Shown here one piece after another: positions 6,302 through 7,571 of a stretch of 7,571 nt of DNA. The position numbers and the translations under genes are program-made. How positions within the stretch are numbered: position 1 is the stretch's first letter; each line of letters starts with the position of its first letter. Source of the DNA: Cyanobacteria bacterium Co-bin13 (GTDB taxonomy: Bacteria; Cyanobacteriota; Cyanobacteriia; Phormidesmidales; Phormidesmidaceae). The DNA lies in NCBI GenBank assembly GCA_014534385.1, contig JACVRP010000177.1:1-7571 (forward strand). The letters run 5' to 3'. Below the pieces are notes generated by a model that was not told the DNA's origin, ran no database searches, and saw only the letters and a list, made by a program, of their open reading frames with translations.

Positions 6302-6331
6302 ATTATTTCACGCGACTGCGGAGGTTGGCAA
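6302..6331 (-). promoter_or_regulatory. Predicted sigma-70-type promoter with extended -10 for rpmG-rpsR-RNase
   Basis: On the minus strand TTGCCA (6331-6326, 5 of 6 to TTGACA) is separated by 18 bases from AATAAT (6307-6302, 5 of 6 to TATAAT). A TG one base before the -10 gives an extended -10 element. Transcription would start near 6295, giving a leader of about 40 bases before the rpmG ATG. It lies downstream of the gap terminator, so the ribosomal unit has its own promoter. Confidence 0.55.
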
Positions 6332-6340
6332 ATTATCTTT

Positions 6341-6348
6341 GCGATCGC
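6341..6348. repeat. HIP1 octamer GCGATCGC, intergenic
   Basis: The only HIP1 copy in the window outside a gene. It lies about 10 bp upstream of the predicted rpmG -35 element. Confidence 0.95.
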
Positions 6349-6412
6349 AGCCTCCCAGCCCTGACTGGCGGCAGCTCCCCCAGGCGAGGTCATCTTAAAT
6401 CGACCTCTCGCG

Positions 6413-6446
6413 AGAAAAAGAGGAGCACCGAACCGGTGCCCCTCTT
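6413..6446 (-). terminator. Intrinsic terminator of gap2
   Basis: On the minus strand AAGAGG-G-GCACCG...CGGTGC-T-CCTCTT forms two 6-bp stems separated by one mismatch, with a 3-base loop. It is followed by a run of Ts (complement of 6415-6419). It begins about 56 bases after the gap2 stop and separates gap2 from the ribosomal unit. Confidence 0.85.
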
Positions 6447-6447
6447 A

Positions 6448-6476
6448 AGAACTAAAAGCTTGGAGAACTAAAAGCT
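6448..6476. repeat. 13-bp direct repeat in the gap2 3' untranslated region
   Basis: AGAACTAAAAGCT occurs at 6448-6460 and again at 6464-6476, a period of 16 bp, between the gap2 stop and its terminator hairpin. Function unknown; most likely a local duplication. Confidence 0.8.
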
Positions 6477-6502
6477 GGCTTTATCAGCTAGCCCAGCGGG
6501 CC

Positions 6503-7516
6503 TTACTGCCACTTAGCAGCGACCAGTTCAGCTAGGTCAACCACGCGCTGGCTGTAGCCCCACTCGTTGTCGTACCAGGCTACAACCTTCACCATGTCGC
6601 CGCCCATGACCATCGTCAGGCTAGCATCGACAATCGAAGACTCATCGGTCTTGCGGTAGTCAATCGAAACTAGAGGCAAGTCGGTATAGCCCAGGATGCC
6701 CTTCATGGGGCCGTGTGCAGCAGCCTTGAGAACTTCGTTAACCTGATCTCCGATTGCAGGCTTCTCAACTTGAACCACCAGGTCAACCACGGAAACGTTG
6801 GGCGTGGGCACCCGCAGGGCAATCCCGTTGAGCTTGCCGGCCATCTCAGGGATGACCAGAGACACCGCTTTAGCTGCCCCGGTCGTGGTGGGGACAATGT
6901 TGAGCGCAGCTGCCCGAGCCCGCCGCAGGTCGCGGTGGCTAGCGTCTAGCAGGCGCTGGTCGCCGGTGTAGCTGTGGGTCGTCGTCATGGTGCCTTTGAT
7001 GATGCCAAAGTTTTGGTGCAGCACCTTGACCACAGGAGCCAGACAGTTAGTAGTGCAGCTAGCGTTGCTGACTACTCGCTCCTTATCGTGGGTGTAGTCT
7101 TCGTGGTTAACGCCCATGACATAGGTGCCGATGCCGCCACCTTTGCCCGGAGCAGTAATCAAAACCTTTTTCGCCCCGGCTTCAATGTGGCGAGCCGCCC
7201 CTTCTTCACTGACAAAAACGCCGGTCGATTCGATCACCAGGTCGACATCCCAGGCAGCCCAAGGCAGATTATTGGGGTTGCGGTCAGAGTAGCATTTGAT
7301 GGTTTTGCCGTTGACAACAATGGCATCTTCCTCAGCCTGGATGTCCGCATCCAGACGGCCCAGCATGGAATCGTACCTAAGGAGATGGGAATTCGTTTGG
7401 GGATCGGAAGTATCGTTGATGGCGACGATGTCAAGCTGACTGTTTTCTCTGGTCAGCCAGCAGCGGAGGAAGTTTCGACCGATACGCCCAAACCCGTTAA
7501 TTGCTACTCTAATCAC
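6503..7516 (-). CDS. gap2: NAD(P)-dependent glyceraldehyde-3-phosphate dehydrogenase, photosynthetic type (Gap2)
   Basis: A 337-residue cytosolic tetrameric enzyme. In the Calvin cycle it reduces 1,3-bisphosphoglycerate to glyceraldehyde-3-phosphate. An N-terminal Rossmann domain begins VAINGFGRIGRN (4-15). The catalytic domain has nucleophile Cys154 in SNASCTTNC and His181 in TTTHSYTG. Two features point to Gap2 rather than glycolytic Gap1: the INDTSDPQTNSHLLRYDSML block (33-52), and the Ala192-Ser193 pair in LDASHRDLRRAR, where NAD-only enzymes usually have Leu-Pro (LPHKD). From memory it aligns almost without gaps with Synechocystis Gap2. There is no C-terminal redox extension like plant GapB, so light control would go through CP12 (family knowledge). 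The start is GTG, with AGAGG (7527-7531) 10 bases upstream, and it matches the family N-terminus exactly. Only 55 bases of upstream sequence are in the window, with no sure promoter. Confidence 0.97.
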   Translation of the reverse strand: MIRVAINGFGRIGRNFLRCWLTRENSQLDIVAINDTSDPQTNSHLLRYDSMLGRLDADIQAEEDAIVVNGKTIKCYSDRNPNNLPWAAWDVDLVIESTGVFVSEEGAARHIEAGAKKVLITAPGKGGGIGTYVMGVNHEDYTHDKERVVSNASCTTNCLAPVVKVLHQNFGIIKGTMTTTHSYTGDQRLLDASHRDLRRARAAALNIVPTTTGAAKAVSLVIPEMAGKLNGIALRVPTPNVSVVDLVVQVEKPAIGDQVNEVLKAAAHGPMKGILGYTDLPLVSIDYRKTDESSIVDASLTMVMGGDMVKVVAWYDNEWGYSQRVVDLAELVAAKWQ

Positions 7517-7571
7517 TGCCTTTAAACCTCTGCACTACTTTCAGACTAGGTAACTATTCTTAGTCGGAATC

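Noticed and set aside
6406..6415. 10-bp palindrome TCTCGCGAGA as an operator
   Set aside because: It directly abuts the T-run of the gap2 terminator and is short enough to be chance; there is no promoter element beside it.
6974..7525. 183-codon plus-strand open frame antisense to gap2
   Set aside because: It lies entirely over the highly conserved gap2 reading frame, resembles no protein I know and is explained by codon bias of the opposite strand.

Overview
The window reads as the chromosome of a cyanobacterium, probably a filamentous Leptolyngbya/Nodosilinea-like type. The genus is a guess, but the phylum is well supported. There are five exact copies of the cyanobacterial HIP1 octamer GCGATCGC in 7.6 kb. 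The glyceraldehyde-phosphate dehydrogenase is of the photosynthetic Gap2 type. The order rpmG-rpsR-RNB exonuclease is that seen in cyanobacteria, and chloroplast genomes keep its rpl33-rps18 part. The hemerythrin-like protein and the dispersed palindromes also have a cyanobacterial look.

Layout. (1) 1-2029, plus strand: the 3' part of an operon. It holds a 5'-truncated duplicated ABC ATPase of the BmpA/sugar-nucleoside class, then, after 2 bases, a cysteine hydrolase of the isochorismatase superfamily that closely resembles biuret hydrolase. Together they suggest uptake and hydrolysis of a small ureide-type nitrogen compound. (2) 2030-2107: a convergent junction with a perfect 32-bp palindrome, which has a T-run only on the minus-strand side. 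(3) 2108-3154, minus: a two-domain hemerythrin HHE-like protein with a GTG start fixed by a strong Shine-Dalgarno sequence. (4) 3155-3772: about 620 bp without a gene, carrying a 15-bp tandem duplication and what looks like a decayed dispersed repeat. (5) 3773-6254, minus: an operon of rpmG (L33), rpsR (S18) and an RNase II/R-family exonuclease, with a good extended -10 promoter upstream of rpmG. (6) 6503-7516, minus: gap2, followed by a clear intrinsic terminator.

How the genes work together. Gap2 supplies the reductive Calvin-cycle step. rpmG-rpsR-RNB joins translation with RNA turnover. The ABC/hydrolase pair is probably a nitrogen-scavenging module whose binding protein and permeases lie upstream of the window. 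Most of the window is ordinary housekeeping sequence. I see no phage, transposase, CRISPR array, toxin-antitoxin pair or defence system. The best leads are the substrate of the hydrolase operon, the palindromic terminator repeat, and the altered metal-ligand and catalytic positions in the hemerythrin and the RNase.
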